Of a stretch of DNA of 64,000 nucleotides, positions 23,982 through 37,400 are shown in pieces; position 1 is the stretch's first letter; each line of letters begins with the position of its first letter. Position numbers and translations under genes: made by a program. Under the pieces are notes generated by a model. It saw only the letters and a program-made list of their open reading frames with translations, searched no databases and had not been told where the DNA came from. This DNA comes from Ovis canadensis (Eukaryota; Chordata; Mammalia; Artiodactyla; Bovidae). The DNA lies in NCBI RefSeq assembly GCF_042477335.2, contig NC_091262.1, positions 38,537,001 through 38,601,000 of the forward strand. Direction: 5' to 3'.

Positions 23982-26900
23982 GTGAGAGCAGCCGGGGGCT
24001 GGGCCCGTCGGATTGGCCTTCACCTGGTGAAGCGTTGGAGTTGTGTTTCATTTTGTTAGCATGGTTGTGGGCCCTGCCGGCCAGGCATTTTGGCCTTCTG
24101 GGCAAGATGGACCCCAGCAGGTTGACCTTGTAAGTGGTTGTGCAGGGGCTGAGTGGAGGACGGGCAGGGGCCCCACAAGAAGGGAAACACTGTCTGGAGG
24201 AGTCACTGGGGCACGTGGATTGAGCTCTAGAGTCAGTCCTTGAAGCAGAAAGGCTAAGCCCCTTAACCTCTCCCATCTTACAAAGCACAGAACAGTGTGT
24301 CCAGTATCTTAATGACGGGTACCTACTGCTTATGTGTATAACATACACCCTCATAGCTTCACATGTCTACTACATGCCTCTTAACAAGTGTTTGGCAGTG
24401 TTCTAGGTGCTGAATACTCAGTATGTAGGAGGGGATATGTAGCTCAGGATTTTTTTATTTGTGTAAAGAAAACTAGAAGAATGAAAGACTCCATGTGGTT
24501 CAGTTTGAGCAAGTTCACCACGTGGACGGCACCGCGTGCATGAAAATTGTGATAAAATGCATAAAACATGAATTTAACATTTTCTCCAGTTTATTGACTG
24601 ACTGGGTGACTTCAATGGAGTCAGGCTAACAGATGGCCTTGGGGTGCCATCAGCCTTTTTCCCAGAAGAACACTCCAAAGCCTGATGGCCTTGTAGATGT
24701 TACCTTTCTTCCTCACTCTTCCCAGCGGTTCTAGGTCACTTGTCTGTGTGTCGTTTAAGAATCTCTTTATCCACTTTGTTGTTAGGTTTATGTTTAGGGA
24801 AGTTTCTCAGACTTCCCTGGGTCTTGAGAAGGCAGGCTTGGATTCCGGGTTCTCCCCAGCCGCGTGCCTGCCAGGTCGAGGTGGAGGCTGAAGGCCGGTC
24901 TAAGTTGTGGTGGTCTGTGTGGTCTTGGGGTCAGTGGACCCCCTCTTCTCTGGAGGGGCAGGGAGACCCTTTGTGTGGAGCCTGGAGAGACTTGACAGGG
25001 TCAGTCTTCAGAGTCTCGCTCTCTTTTTAATTTGTGTTTGCATTTAGTTACTTACTCATTTCACTGTTTTCTAGGAGTTGGCAACATCTACGGAAGAGGA
25101 ACTCAATGTATGCCGGGAACAGCTTCTTGCAAGAGAAGAAGAAATAGCTCTGCTAAATGCAGAGCGGAATAACACCAGGGTCAGTAGGGGAATTCTCACG
25201 TGTTGACATTTGCCCCGCGGGGGTCACCGCTGGGCTCCGTGTTGCAGTCTTTAAACTCTGTCTGGTTTTCAAGTCATTTTTCACATCTTCCCACTGAGCA
25301 GACCAGGGTAGATCAGTTTGGAGTCGCGTACTTTGCTTCAAATTTATGATGAGAGCTACTATAATTTTAGTACATTTGAGGGGGGAATTCTCTTAACTTA
25401 CAATTTTGTCCATGCTTCAGTTTGTGTGGGGTCTTAGTTCCCTGACCAGGGATTAAAACCCATGACCCCTGCAGAAGTGTGGAGTCTTAGCTACTGGGCC
25501 ACTGGGGAAGTCCACTCTAACTTTAGACTGAACTGGCAGGATTCCGACTTGCCTTAGCATGTTTCCGCTGTAGCATGAGGCTGAGAGGGGTTATCGGCCG
25601 TGAATTCAAGCATGAGGTTGACGGTGCTCCTTTGGCCCTGCCCTGCAGCTGCTGCTGGAGCACCTGGAGTTCCTGGTTTCCCGGTATACACCATCCCTCC
25701 AGACGACGGTGGGCAAGTGGCAGGCGCAGTCCCCAGCCGGCATGACCAGCGAGCTGGAGGTGCTCAAGTCTCTGAAAATACTCTTTGAGCACCACAAGGC
25801 CCTGGACAAGAAGGTACCAGCCACCCGGCCATCCTGGATTTGTACACTTGCAGCCTTGTTAGGTGGATGATGCATGTATTTATGTAACTAGTTGACTTTT
25901 GAGCTTCTTGAATTCTTGTAAATACTTTTTTTCTGTAAGAAGTCAGAGTTTTATACGGTTAAAAAGTGTTGCCTGCATACATGCTCAGTCATGTCCGAGT
26001 CTTTGTGACCCTGCGGACTGTAGCCCACCATGCTCCTCTTTTCCTGGGACTTCCCAGGCAAGAATACTGGAGTGGGTGGCCATCATCTACTCCAGGGTAT
26101 TGTCCTGACCCAAGAATTGAACCTGCCCTCTTGTACTGCCAGGTGGATTCTTTACCATTGGTCCACCTGGGAAGCCGCCAGTTAAAAAGTATTAGTTGGT
26201 ATAAATGTCTCAGGATTTATTACATTCTGTATATCAATTTGCTATTAAAAACTAAGTCACAGAATTATTTTAGGATAACATTTTTTTTCCCCTCTCAAAC
26301 TTAGAATTTAAAGCTGTTAATAAGCAGATTTTTTGATGTTAGGATCAATGAAATAAATTAAATGTATTCTGTTATAGTAGCCGCGTGTGAGGGTGAGTAT
26401 ACAATGGCAACCCACTCCAGTACTCTTGCCTGGAAAATCCCATGGGTGGAGGGGCCTGGTAGGCTTCCATCCGTGGGGTCACGAAGAGTCGGATGCTGCT
26501 GAGCGACTTCACTTTCACTTTTCCCTTTCATGCACTGGAGAAGGAAATGGCAACCCACTCCAGTGTTCTTGCCTGGAGAATCCCAGGGACAGGGAAGCCT
26601 GGTGGGCTGCCATCTATGGGGTCCCACAGAGTCGGACATGACTGGAGCGACTTAGCAGCAGCAGCAGCAGCTTACACTAAGAAGTGCACTCACGTATATA
26701 CACACATCAACACACGAGGAGCACTTGAAAGGTGTAGTTTGTTAGAAGAATTAGGTGCCACGCATAACAAGGTAAGTTGGATCATTCATCGTGTAATTTC
26801 AGTTAGTTCAGTTCAGTTCAGTTCAGTCACTCAGTCGTGTCCGCCTCTTTGTGACCCCATAAATCGCAGCACGCCAGGCCTCCCTGTGCATCACCATCTC

Positions 26901-28383
26901 CCGGAGTTCACTCAAACTCACGTCCGTCGAGTCAGTGATGCCATCCAGCCATCTCATCCTCGGTCATCCCCTTCTCCTCCTGCCCCCAATCCCTCCCAGC
27001 ATCAGTCTTTTCCAATAGTCAAGTCTTCTCATGAGGTGGCCAGGGTACTGGAGTTTCAGCTTTAGCATCATTCCTTCCATTCCTTCCAAAGAAATCCCAG
27101 GGCTGATCTTCAGAATGGACTGGTTGGATCTCCTTGCAGTCCAAGAGTTTGTCATTTGTATCCTTTCATTTTAAAAAAGTATGAAGGCTGTCGTGGTGGA
27201 CATCAGATGTTCTTTATCTTTCTGGTTGAGGACCAGCCCACCTGGGTTATTTTAATGACTAGTAAACTAGACTTGTGGCTCAGAGCTGCAGGATCTCTTA
27301 AGCACACCTTTGTCCAGGAGGAGACAAATTCTGACTCCAATCACCTGGTTCTATTCGGGATGGATAGCATCACCATGTATTTTCTTTTTATGCTGTATTT
27401 TCAGTTTTGAGTTGAGTTTTTCCAAATGGAGTTTTGCTGTCTTTACTTATTTCTTTATTCTGATGCAATTTTTTGGTTTTCGCTGATGATTCTTAAAGAG
27501 AAGAATAACCTGAAAAAGATACTAATGGACAGGGTGCTTGATGTAAATCACAAGCAAGAAAACATGCCAAGCGCCAATGGAAAGGCATGTCCTCGGTCTC
27601 ACTCTCTGTCTGGTTCTCGTCTTACTATCCAGTCTGTGTGGGGCTGTTGAGACCTTTCACCAATGCACCATGTAGGTCTGAGTGGCCGTGAGGGTCGTGT
27701 GAGCCCAGAGCGCAGAAGGCAGTTTTGACTTCACCGATTTCCCGGAAGTGCTGCGTTCCCTCCCTCCCAAAACAAGGCTGTCTAAGGTTTCCTTTCCCCC
27801 TTAGAGAACCCGCGACGAAGACCTGGCTCAGGTGGTCGAGCTCAAGGAAATCATCAAGAAGAAGTCTCGGGAGCAGAGAGAGATGAGGGACCGCCTGGCA
27901 GCCCTCTCTGCCCACGTAACAGAGCTGGAGAAGGACCTGGACACGGCCAGGAAGGACCTCCTCAAGTCCAAGGAAGTGAAAGTGAAATTACAGCAGGACG
28001 TCCGTGACGTGAGTGACAGTGGACGTGTCTGTTGTCCTGAGGCGGAATGTGGGTCCCTTGTCCTCCCCGTGATCTCAGCCTTGGCATGGCTGCGTGAGCA
28101 AGAGCAGAGCACTGGCGAGACCGCCACTGGCTGCCTTCCCGCCTCTGCGTCGAGGTCTCTGGGGTAGAAGAGGCCTGGTCCAGGCGGTCCGTTGGCAGTG
28201 GACCAACATGAGGGCAGTCCTAGCGCTGTGCTGCACCCTGGGTGTGGACTCCTCATTTCCACAAGTTCTAGGGGGCCTAGTGTGTTCCTTTTTTAAAAAT
28301 TCATTCATCCACTCATTCATTTATTGGAGTATAGTGCTTACACTGCTGTGTCAATTTCTGCTGTACAGTAATGTGAACCAATC

Positions 28384-28414
<31 letters not shown>

Positions 28415-31400
28415 AATATCCCTGTCTTTTAGATTTCCTACCCATTAACTTCACCACAGAGCACTGAGTAAGGTTCCCTGTGCTTTTCAGTAGGTCCTTA
28501 CTCGTTGTTGACTTGATGCATAGTATCAGTAGTGTATATATGTCAACCCCAGTCTCCCAGTTCATCCCCCTACCTGCCTGCTGAATATATTCCCGATGAT
28601 GCTGAAATTTCCTTCTGATTCACTCAGATGAGTCTGAACATCTGTGGAGCCTGCTCTCCCGGAGAGATGGGAACATGCTGTGTGGGCTCTGCTGAGGCAG
28701 CTTGCCTGAACATCTTCTCTAGTTTTCTGAGGTTCCACTCCTTGAAAGGATGTGTGACAGTGATACCAGCGGTCAGACAAGTCGAGTGGCGTTTGCTCAC
28801 CCTCAGATCCTCAGGCCCGTGCTGTGTAACCATGCAGAATCAGGATGTTTCTGGCGGTCGTGTCTGCGGGTGTCGTGATTTATGAGAAGCTCCCTAACAG
28901 TCACTGTGAAAACAGAAGAGAGCTGGGGGCTCAGGCCTCCTCCTGTGAGCCTCGCCTCTCCTCTCTGCGCAGACAGACAGCGCCCACCCTGCCACACCCC
29001 TCCCCCGTGAGACCGTCTCAGAGTGCACCCCTCCAACATGTGGTACAGCAGGTGTACTTGTTTAGTAGCTCGGTGTGAGTAATCTGTCTGAGAACTCAAT
29101 ACAGAAATATTTGCACATGTTTGTATAACGTGTTCACACTACTCTTTGGCAACAGGAGGAGATTAGGTGGCAGAGATTAATACACAGAGAATTCTGGAAA
29201 AAGCGTTTTTAAGACCTTTCACTTTTAATGTTAGGACAACATCGCTTACTTAGTGAGCATGGAGGGACCTGAAATGGATTTTGAGTCGGTGGACAGGAGT
29301 CGCATCAGCAGCAAGCTCTGCTCCTGGTTTGAGCATTTCCTACATGGGGTGTAACTGCTTGAGAAGAACTAGGCTTGAGAAGGCTGCTCCCAGTTGTGTA
29401 ACACTTTGACTTCTGTTTCTACTCATTAATATTCTTATTTAATTTTGAGGAAATTGCATGAGATTTTTCCAACTTTTACCTGAGGAATGAGCCTCAGAGC
29501 TCCCTGTAGGATCTGTTGAAGGTCCCTCCCTGTTCTGGGTCAAGCCCGCCTGTATGGTGTAGGAGACAGAGATCCTCATTTCATGCCAGATACCTTCCCT
29601 CCTGGAATTCTTGCAATGACAGAGTAGTTAAGTGTACTTTTTATTTGCTGGTTGGGTTTCTGATGTAGAAAAGAAGCTTGGTAAATCGAGTGGCCAGACA
29701 GACGTTAAGACAGATGGGTGCCATCACGGCAAATGCGACATTTGAGGTAGGCGCGTTTTTGCTCACATCTCAGAAAACTGCCATGTCTAGGACTTTAATT
29801 TTGAGGACGCTAATTTTATGTTTGATTTGAAACTTAGGATTTAGTCTCGCTTTTTTACTCTTAAGTGTATTGGAGTATTCTATGATAATGACTTACCTTT
29901 TCTCCTCTGCAATGCCTGGTGTAGGCTATGGCCCAGAAGGAGGACATGGAGAAGAGAATCACTACACTTGAGAAACGCTACCTCGCTGCACAGTGCAAAG
30001 CCATCTCTGTGCACAACCTCCATGATAAACTTGAAAATGAAATCGCAAATAAGGATTCTATGCATCGACAGGTAATAGCTTTTCCTGAACTGTGTCTGAC
30101 TTCTGTAGTAGTGAATACAGAGGAAGGAAGGTAAAGACCTTTTCATGTGACTCCCATGTTAGAAATCAAGTCCCAGTGTAAAGTTCTTATGACCCTAAAA
30201 CACTGCGTTCAAAAGTGTGGATGTACATCATGATAAATCAGCTGTACTGAAAGGAAATACGTTTTTTAAAATTGAAGGTGACTGCAACTTCGAGGTTTGA
30301 ATTATTTGGGATTTGGGTTAACCATTTTGTGGAATTCCACTCCTGACTCTTGTTTTACTTGACTTGAATCTGTTGGCTTGTTAGCATTTTTACTGAAAGA
30401 GCAGAGAGCAGCAGGGAACTTCACAGCAGCTGGCTGCCTGTTGGGAACTGGGGTCACTGTGACAACAGGCAGGGCTAGAGCTCCAGTCTGATTAGGGTTT
30501 GTACTTCCTGTGGTTTGGTGAGCTTTACTTGCTCCTGTTCCTGTGTGGTCTCACTGAATCAGGACTTAATCAGGAAAACCAAATCTGGCTTCTCCAAAAC
30601 AAAGTGAGTCAGTCTGGTGGGTGACAAAGTGTATCATTGGCCCCACTACAAAAATAAAATACTAGAAAGCCATTGAAATGTATGATGCGGAATGCTAATT
30701 AAGAGCATTGCGATATACAGAATAATGGCTGTAAAAGGCAGCTCAGAAAATACTACGTACCATATGCTGTTGTTTTCTGAGGGTTTTAAAGCACATCTTA
30801 TTGTTTATGTATGTACATAGAGTAATACACATACAGAAAAAATAAGAAAGCTGCTTAGAAATAAATGCTAACCTCTCAGGAAACCGAGCGTATAGATCAT
30901 TTCATTTTTTTTTTCTTTTTCAAAAAAGAATCTGTCTAAATGTTATACACTGCAAGTTTTCTGAGTAAGAAGATCTGTTAAAAGAATAATCATGCATTTA
31001 CAAATATTAGTTGACTGGCATTTCCCCAGGCACACTCTGATCAGGTCTGTATTTCAGAGGAGATGAAAGCCATATTTTGGCTTACAAGCTGATGGCCGTC
31101 TGCGGTCAGTAGGGTTCCCTTCAAATGATGATTCTGGTGATGTTTTAAGAAGGGTCAGTACTGACCCTTAACTTGTCAATAGGAATGAATAAGCTTCTAC
31201 AGAAACCTGATCTTCTTTAATATATAAGAACTTTTTTTTTTAAGACTTCTTTGGAGACGTTTGGAAAAGCAAATACTCTGGCAGGAGGTGTTCTGCCCAC
31301 TGAGACCAAGCCCAGGAACACTGAGAGAAAAATTACCCTGACGCGGCTTCCGAAACAGAAATAATCCTGTAGACTCATGCATTTAGGTTTTGTCTCAGCT

Positions 31401-34400
31401 TACTAACAACGGCAGAGGCTGCACCGCTTGGCCCGTTTTGATGTTCTGCTCTCCCTTTGTAGAAGGAGGATAAAGACCGACAGCTGCAGGAGTGCCTGGA
31501 GCTGGCAGAGCAGAAGCTGCAGCAGATGCTGACAGAAGTGGTGGCTGAGCTGGCTCAGCCGGTGGCTGTGCTCTCCAAGGTGCTGCTCTTGGTCCCCGGG
31601 GGACGGGCGCGGGGAGGGCCTGTTCCCTTGCTGTCCCACTGTGCCCCTCCCCGTGCTGCTCAGTCCACAAAGGAGCGCAGACGCGGGGGTCGTGCTGCCC
31701 GTCTGCGATGGGAGCGCTCCCTGAGTGTCAGACAGTCCCCGCTCCCGTGTCATCCCTGCGTTAACTTCCCTGCAGTTTTGTCCTGTGCTCTGTGTGTCCC
31801 CAGGATGCTTCAGCTCCGAGTCACTGCTGCTCAGAGTTCAGTCAGCAACTCAAAGCCTAGCAGGATAAAGAACGAAAAAGATCCCATTCTCGTTAAGAGA
31901 TGGCCAAAATAGCTCTGTCATGAACACAGTTTTAACTCTTTATTTATATATTGTTGAATAAGTCACAGCAGGGCACGGTGCAGACCCAGGGCCCCACTCC
32001 CAGCTTGCAGTCCCCAGGAGCCTGAGGGTGAGAGGCCACGTCCAGGAGACGTGGCGCTGCTGGGGATATGGTGCCCACAGCCAGCCAGCCACCCCATCCT
32101 TCTGGTGGGATAGGTGTTGCCTTGCACTGCTGGTGGGCACTGGCTGGGCATGGAGAGGCGTGCCGGGCCTGTGCTGGCCTGGCTGTTGGAGAGTTGCCTG
32201 GAGCTCAGGGAGCACCTGAGGGGCCGGCCAGTTTCCAGAGGAGGGTGGTATCCTGTGCTCGCAAACCCTCCCCGAGCAGGGTCACTAACAGCCGCCAGGG
32301 GGCGCCCTCCTGCCTGTGAGCTTCCCCTCAAGGGTTGGTTTCCTCTCTCCCCTGGCATCTTTGCTGTCTGTCCCAGGTGGGCCTTGCAGTCTGAACATTT
32401 GTCTTCCGGAAGCTCTGCCACTAAGGAGGCGAAACTTTTGGAACTTACCTCCCAGCTTAGGAAGGAAGAACGTGTGCCCTCGTGTGTCCCGTGCTTGCCA
32501 CTGCCTGCTGCCCGCGCTGGCTTGCGCCAGGCAGTCTGAGGAGGGGGCCTGGGGCCAGGGGAGCACCTCTCCTCTCACGAGCCGGTCACCAGCACCCTCC
32601 GTCACCCACGTGTCACACATGAAGCTGCGCTGGCTGCGTGAGCAGGCGTGCGGGTGTGCCCCCCGCGAGCCCGGGGCCAGTGGTCTGCACAGAGCATGGC
32701 CCGCTTGCCGCCCCTGGGGTCACAGCCCGCGTACCATCAGGACAGGGTCGCTGCGAGCGGAGCTGACGCTGTTCTTGGCCGACAGGCGGGAGAGAGACCC
32801 AGCAGCATGGAGGAGAGGGGCCTGTGGGCCAGAGACGCGGCTGGGCGGGGCCGGCGCTGCCTTTCTCCGCTGCTCCTGTCTCTGCCGTCCAGTGTGCGTG
32901 TGTGGCCCTGTCTGCTGCTCCAGGGACCCAACCTCGGGAGCAGGGCCAGATGTGGTCTCTCGTAGGTGGTGGGCAGGGGCCAGGGGGTCCCCACGTTCAA
33001 GGAGGACGCTTGTTGCTCTGACCAGCCAGGCTGGGGAGCTGCTCAGCATACAGTTGGACCTTACGAGTGGCCCTCAAACCTAAGGGAGCCAGCCCGAGGC
33101 CCGTGAAACGGAAGGCATGGTGCCCAGGTGTGGAGGTGCTTGCCTCGGACGTGGCGCTGGAGTCCCACATGCCAAACTGCTGGTCCAGACGTGGGGTATG
33201 TGTGTAGGATGGCTGCTCCTAGGCAGGAGGAGAACCGTAGTTGCGCTGCAACAGAAGGCCCACCAGGAAAGGGCGATGGTGGAGGCTCGCATTAGAGAGC
33301 CCTAAGAGAGGTTTCCCGGAAAGGTTGGCCACACAGTGGTACTGACCATCCAGGAACTGGAGTGGGGATCCCAGGTCCAGCCTCAGGTGTCAGTACTGTC
33401 CCCACCATAGCTGTGTTCTTGGGCCTGGACTGCAGAGCCTCATATGTGGGCTCCCAGGGGCTGTGGTTCTGACTCCCATCATGAGACCTCGGTGAGGCTC
33501 CCTCTCTGCTTTAGCAGAGAGGCTCAGTGTCTCCTGATCAGGGGTGCACTTCCTTACTTTCAGAACTGCTGCTCAGAGCTGTTGAGATTGGGATTCTGTT
33601 TATGACTAAGCCAATTCAAAGTAAACTTTTGTTTTGCTTTAAAAAGATTTGAATGCTGATGCCTTATGCCTTCATGCTAGTCAATAAGCGTGACAGCATC
33701 CACAGGCAGTGTGTAAAGGAACAGACATAGATGTGTGCCCACAACCCTTCCAGAAAGCATCAGTGAAGCGGAATCACCAGTGGCCCCGATGTTACCAGCC
33801 GCTGTGCTAGAACATTCTTCTAGGTCCACCCTCACCCCTTCGTTTCTTTCTTAGAAGTTTATTTCTGGGGCTTTGCTGGCAGTCCAGTGGCTGGGAGCCT
33901 GCCTTGCAAGGTCAGGGACGCAGGTTCGATCCCTGGTTGGTGAGCTACGATTCCACGTGCCACGCGGCAATCACATCAAAGGAATCGCGCATGATGCAGC
34001 TAAGGCCCGATGCAGCCAAATCAATAAGTTTAGTTCAGGATCTTTTATATAATGTGATAGAAAAGATGGAAGCAAGTAAAAGCAAGCATTCTCATGTTCC
34101 AACTCCAGCCATCTCTCTTTTTATTTGCTTTGGAAAATGTCTGAGAACTTCTATCAGAGCAGCTCAGTGGGCAACAGTCTGGTGGAGGTTCAGGGAAAAC
34201 CTGTCCCAGCTGCACCGGTGCCCTAAAGACGAGGCCCAGAACCTTCGCCGAGGTCGGCACTCGGGCGACGCTTGTCTGAGAGAGACCCATGGTCACTACA
34301 AGTTCTGCGGCACATTTTTCCCCCACAAAACCCAAGATGACACCCACACCTCACTAGAGAGCTCTCTTCACCCTGACCTGTGGGCTGGCCCTGAGGTGGG

Positions 34401-37400
34401 GATAGTTTTGTCTCCGGTTTGAATTTTACATGTGAAACCTGCGCCAGTTTCCTGAGTGACCACTGAACTGCAAAAGCTGAAAGCAAGTATAAAGCAGTTT
34501 CACTTACCCCAGGGACCTGGCCTCCTTGGATCTAGAAGATCAGTCGGGGAAGGAGGAGTTTTTCTGTGTACAAGTTAGTGTTAACAGTTGTCATCCCGCT
34601 TCGTGCCGACACTTCACTCTGGGCGCGAGGTCCGCCTTTCATCCCGAGGTGCTTTATGCTTTCAGACAGGAGAGTAGCCATCCCGCAGTCCACGAAACGT
34701 CTGTTAAGAATTGACTCTAAAGCACTGTATGTATCTTTTTCAGAATTCTCTCCTATGGGAAGTTGAAAATGCAAAAAAGCATTTAGAAGAAATGCAAAAC
34801 GACAAGGTCCTTAAATCTCTAAATCCTTTAGAAATGTGTTAAGAGCTGAACTGAGCTGGGTTCATTGTTACAGTTATTGCAGATGCTTAGCGGAAGTGGA
34901 GTTACATTTTCCTTATGGCTAGTCCACTGCAGTAATGTGTATAGCATTTCTGGTTTTGAACATTGAATGTGATTTGCATTATAGGCGGATTTAGAGTGTG
35001 TGGCCGTTGTGTGTGGTTCAGAATTCTAAGTAGTCCTTTCTGGGTTCACCCGAAAGCTGAGACAAAGCATGAGCCTTTCACGTGGACAGTGCTGTCCGTC
35101 AGAAAGATAATAGGAGCCACACACACAATCTAAAATTTCCTAAAAATGAGCGGGCTGCTTTACATGCTTTTTTCACTGCGAGTCTTGAAATCTGTGTGAT
35201 TTCCACATCGAGCTTTGCACCGGCCTGCGTCACATCCTCAGGGTGCTGCACAAGGCGAGTGACTGCCATGGCTGACAGCACAGAGCTGCCAGTTTGAGTC
35301 GAGTGACTCGGAAACTTGGCCGTTTGACCTGTTTTACCCCGTGAGGAAGTGAAGTGGGGTGTAGAGGAATGAATGTGAGGAATGCCCAGGAATGCATGTG
35401 AGGTCCATGGAAACAGTCTAAAGCAATGAGAGGAGCGAGGGCAATAGAGTGAGTCCTGTCCCCCACCACCCGAACCCAGAGCCCAAGTCCAGCTTCTCTC
35501 CATAGACTTCGTTGTCGTCAATGGCTTGCCATGTTTCCTCCAGAAGCTTTTCTACACCTGAGATGTAACTTCTTATTCATTATGGTTTAGAAGGGTTAGT
35601 ATTGTTCTGAGTGTTTCTATTTGCTATGGAACACCTAGAGTACAATTTCTCAGAATGAAAATGTTCAAAAATGTGCGATTTTAAGGCGAGAGAGTGGAGA
35701 GGATGTGCTGATCGGGCTGATGAGGGTGAACCCATAGGCAGCTAGTTCACTGGAGCGGAGCAGGAATGATGGCAGGTGGTCCTGGAGCCAGGAAAAGGGG
35801 TGGCCCAGCCCTGGGGAGGGGTCGTGATGAAGACAGAAAGCGAAGGTACTGGCCGCGGGGGACAGGGAGCCGGCAAGCCAGCAGCTCGAGGCTGCCCCTC
35901 CATTGCTTTGAGGTCATGTCTGGGAAAACAAGGCAGGACCTGGGTGAGAGTGGGGCAGGGGGGAGATTTGCGGAGAGAAGGGTGTGAGGTGTGAGAGCGG
36001 GAGGGCGGCACGGGGCCCAGCAGGCACTCTTGCATGCGTCTCAGATGACAGAGGCGCCCTTGCGGTGTGAGGGGCCATCCCCAGAACAGCCCGAGGGCCT
36101 GTGCCCTGAGAGGAGAGCCACGGGAGGCTGGCCCTCCCATCCACTGGCTGCCCCTGCTCACTCCTGTCTGTGCGTGTTCAGACCAGCCTGGAAAACGGAG
36201 GGCTGGGAACCCGCGAGGACGGCACTCCTCGGCGAACTAGTACCAGTGATGACCGGTGGGGTGGACCCAGCGGCTGCGGAGCTGAAGGGTTTTATTTTCT
36301 AATTGTCCTTCAGCCTGGCTGATGGAAGCAAGGATATATTTTGTAATTTTCGGTTTTTGTCTCTGACTCCATCAGCCCACCCTTGTGAATAACCTCATAG
36401 GATTGCCTTCCATCCACGCTGAGACCTCAATGTCACCAGGCCATCTAGGAACTGGATTCTCCTCCTGCCCGTTTCTTCAGTACTGCTCGCTTAAGAGATG
36501 GCAGTGTCTCATAAGCAGGGCCCATTTGTCCAAAGTCAGGGCTTCCATGTAAAATTGTGTTCAGTTCCTGATAGACTTGAGGTGCCCAGAATGTTGCTGA
36601 CGAGACTTGGTCCTCTCGTGCCCAGGTGCAGCCCCTGAAAGATCAGGACTGGGAGCGCGAGCAGCAAGCCAGCGTGCTGGCCAACGTTGGCCAGCTGTTC
36701 GAGACTGACAAGGGCGTGTCAGACGGCGAGGGTGACCGGGTCACCCTCTTCAGCATGCCCGCTCTGCTGTCGCCCCGCGGTGAGGCCGATGCCAAGACTC
36801 CGGCCAGGAAGATTCAGAAGCAGCTGGACAGGATCAACGAAGAGATCTGGTGGGTGTGCCTGAGCCCAGCTCCCCGGAGGCTCGGCTTCTCTGAGGAGCT
36901 GTCTTCTGCTTAGAGAAGTCTGAGTGTTCCATAGTGAGAAAACTGACTTCAGGTCTGCTTCGAGAATTTTCAGTTCTGAGATTGCCCTTGATTATAGAGC
37001 TCAGTCAGCCAGGGCATTCTGTCCACAGTGTGGTGTCAGCACTCTGTGGGGGGGCGTTGTGGGGTGTCCCCCCCTCAGCTCTGGGCCCCAAGGTGGGTGA
37101 GGTGCCGAGGCAGTGTCCCCTGTGGCCTGTGCACCCTCCAGCACTGAGGGTTCGCCCTCGTGTGTCCCTCGGAGCCTTCTACCTTCTGGTGAAAAGCCAC
37201 CTGGAACAGAAAAGCTGGGGTTCTGGGCTTGGCAAATTCCCACTCAGATCTGCCTTTTCCTTTTTAACTTAATACACTGTGAAGATTGGCTTGTTGTAAG
37301 ACAGTGACCCAAGGACATGTGTTTGAGTTTTTCTCATCTCATCAGTATATTTAAAATGTTTTCTTTAGACCCAGTCTTGGCAGTTAGAACAGTTTACAAA

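Noticed and set aside
32316-33083. 255-codon + strand ORF in the GC-rich intron
   Set aside because: Low-complexity Arg/Pro/Ser-rich product with comparable ORFs on the opposite strand, no splice signals in phase and no family resemblance. GC-rich DNA gives few stops by chance.
33205-33305. Possible replacement for the lost coiled-coil exon block ('[18 protein letters not shown]')
   Set aside because: The helix-like sequence does not match the liprin block, and no acceptor/donor pair gives phase 0 at both ends.
33880-33960. tRNA-like sequences with B-box (also in the Bov-tA copies)
   Set aside because: These are the tRNA-derived heads of SINEs, diverged and embedded in repeat consensus, not functional tRNA genes.
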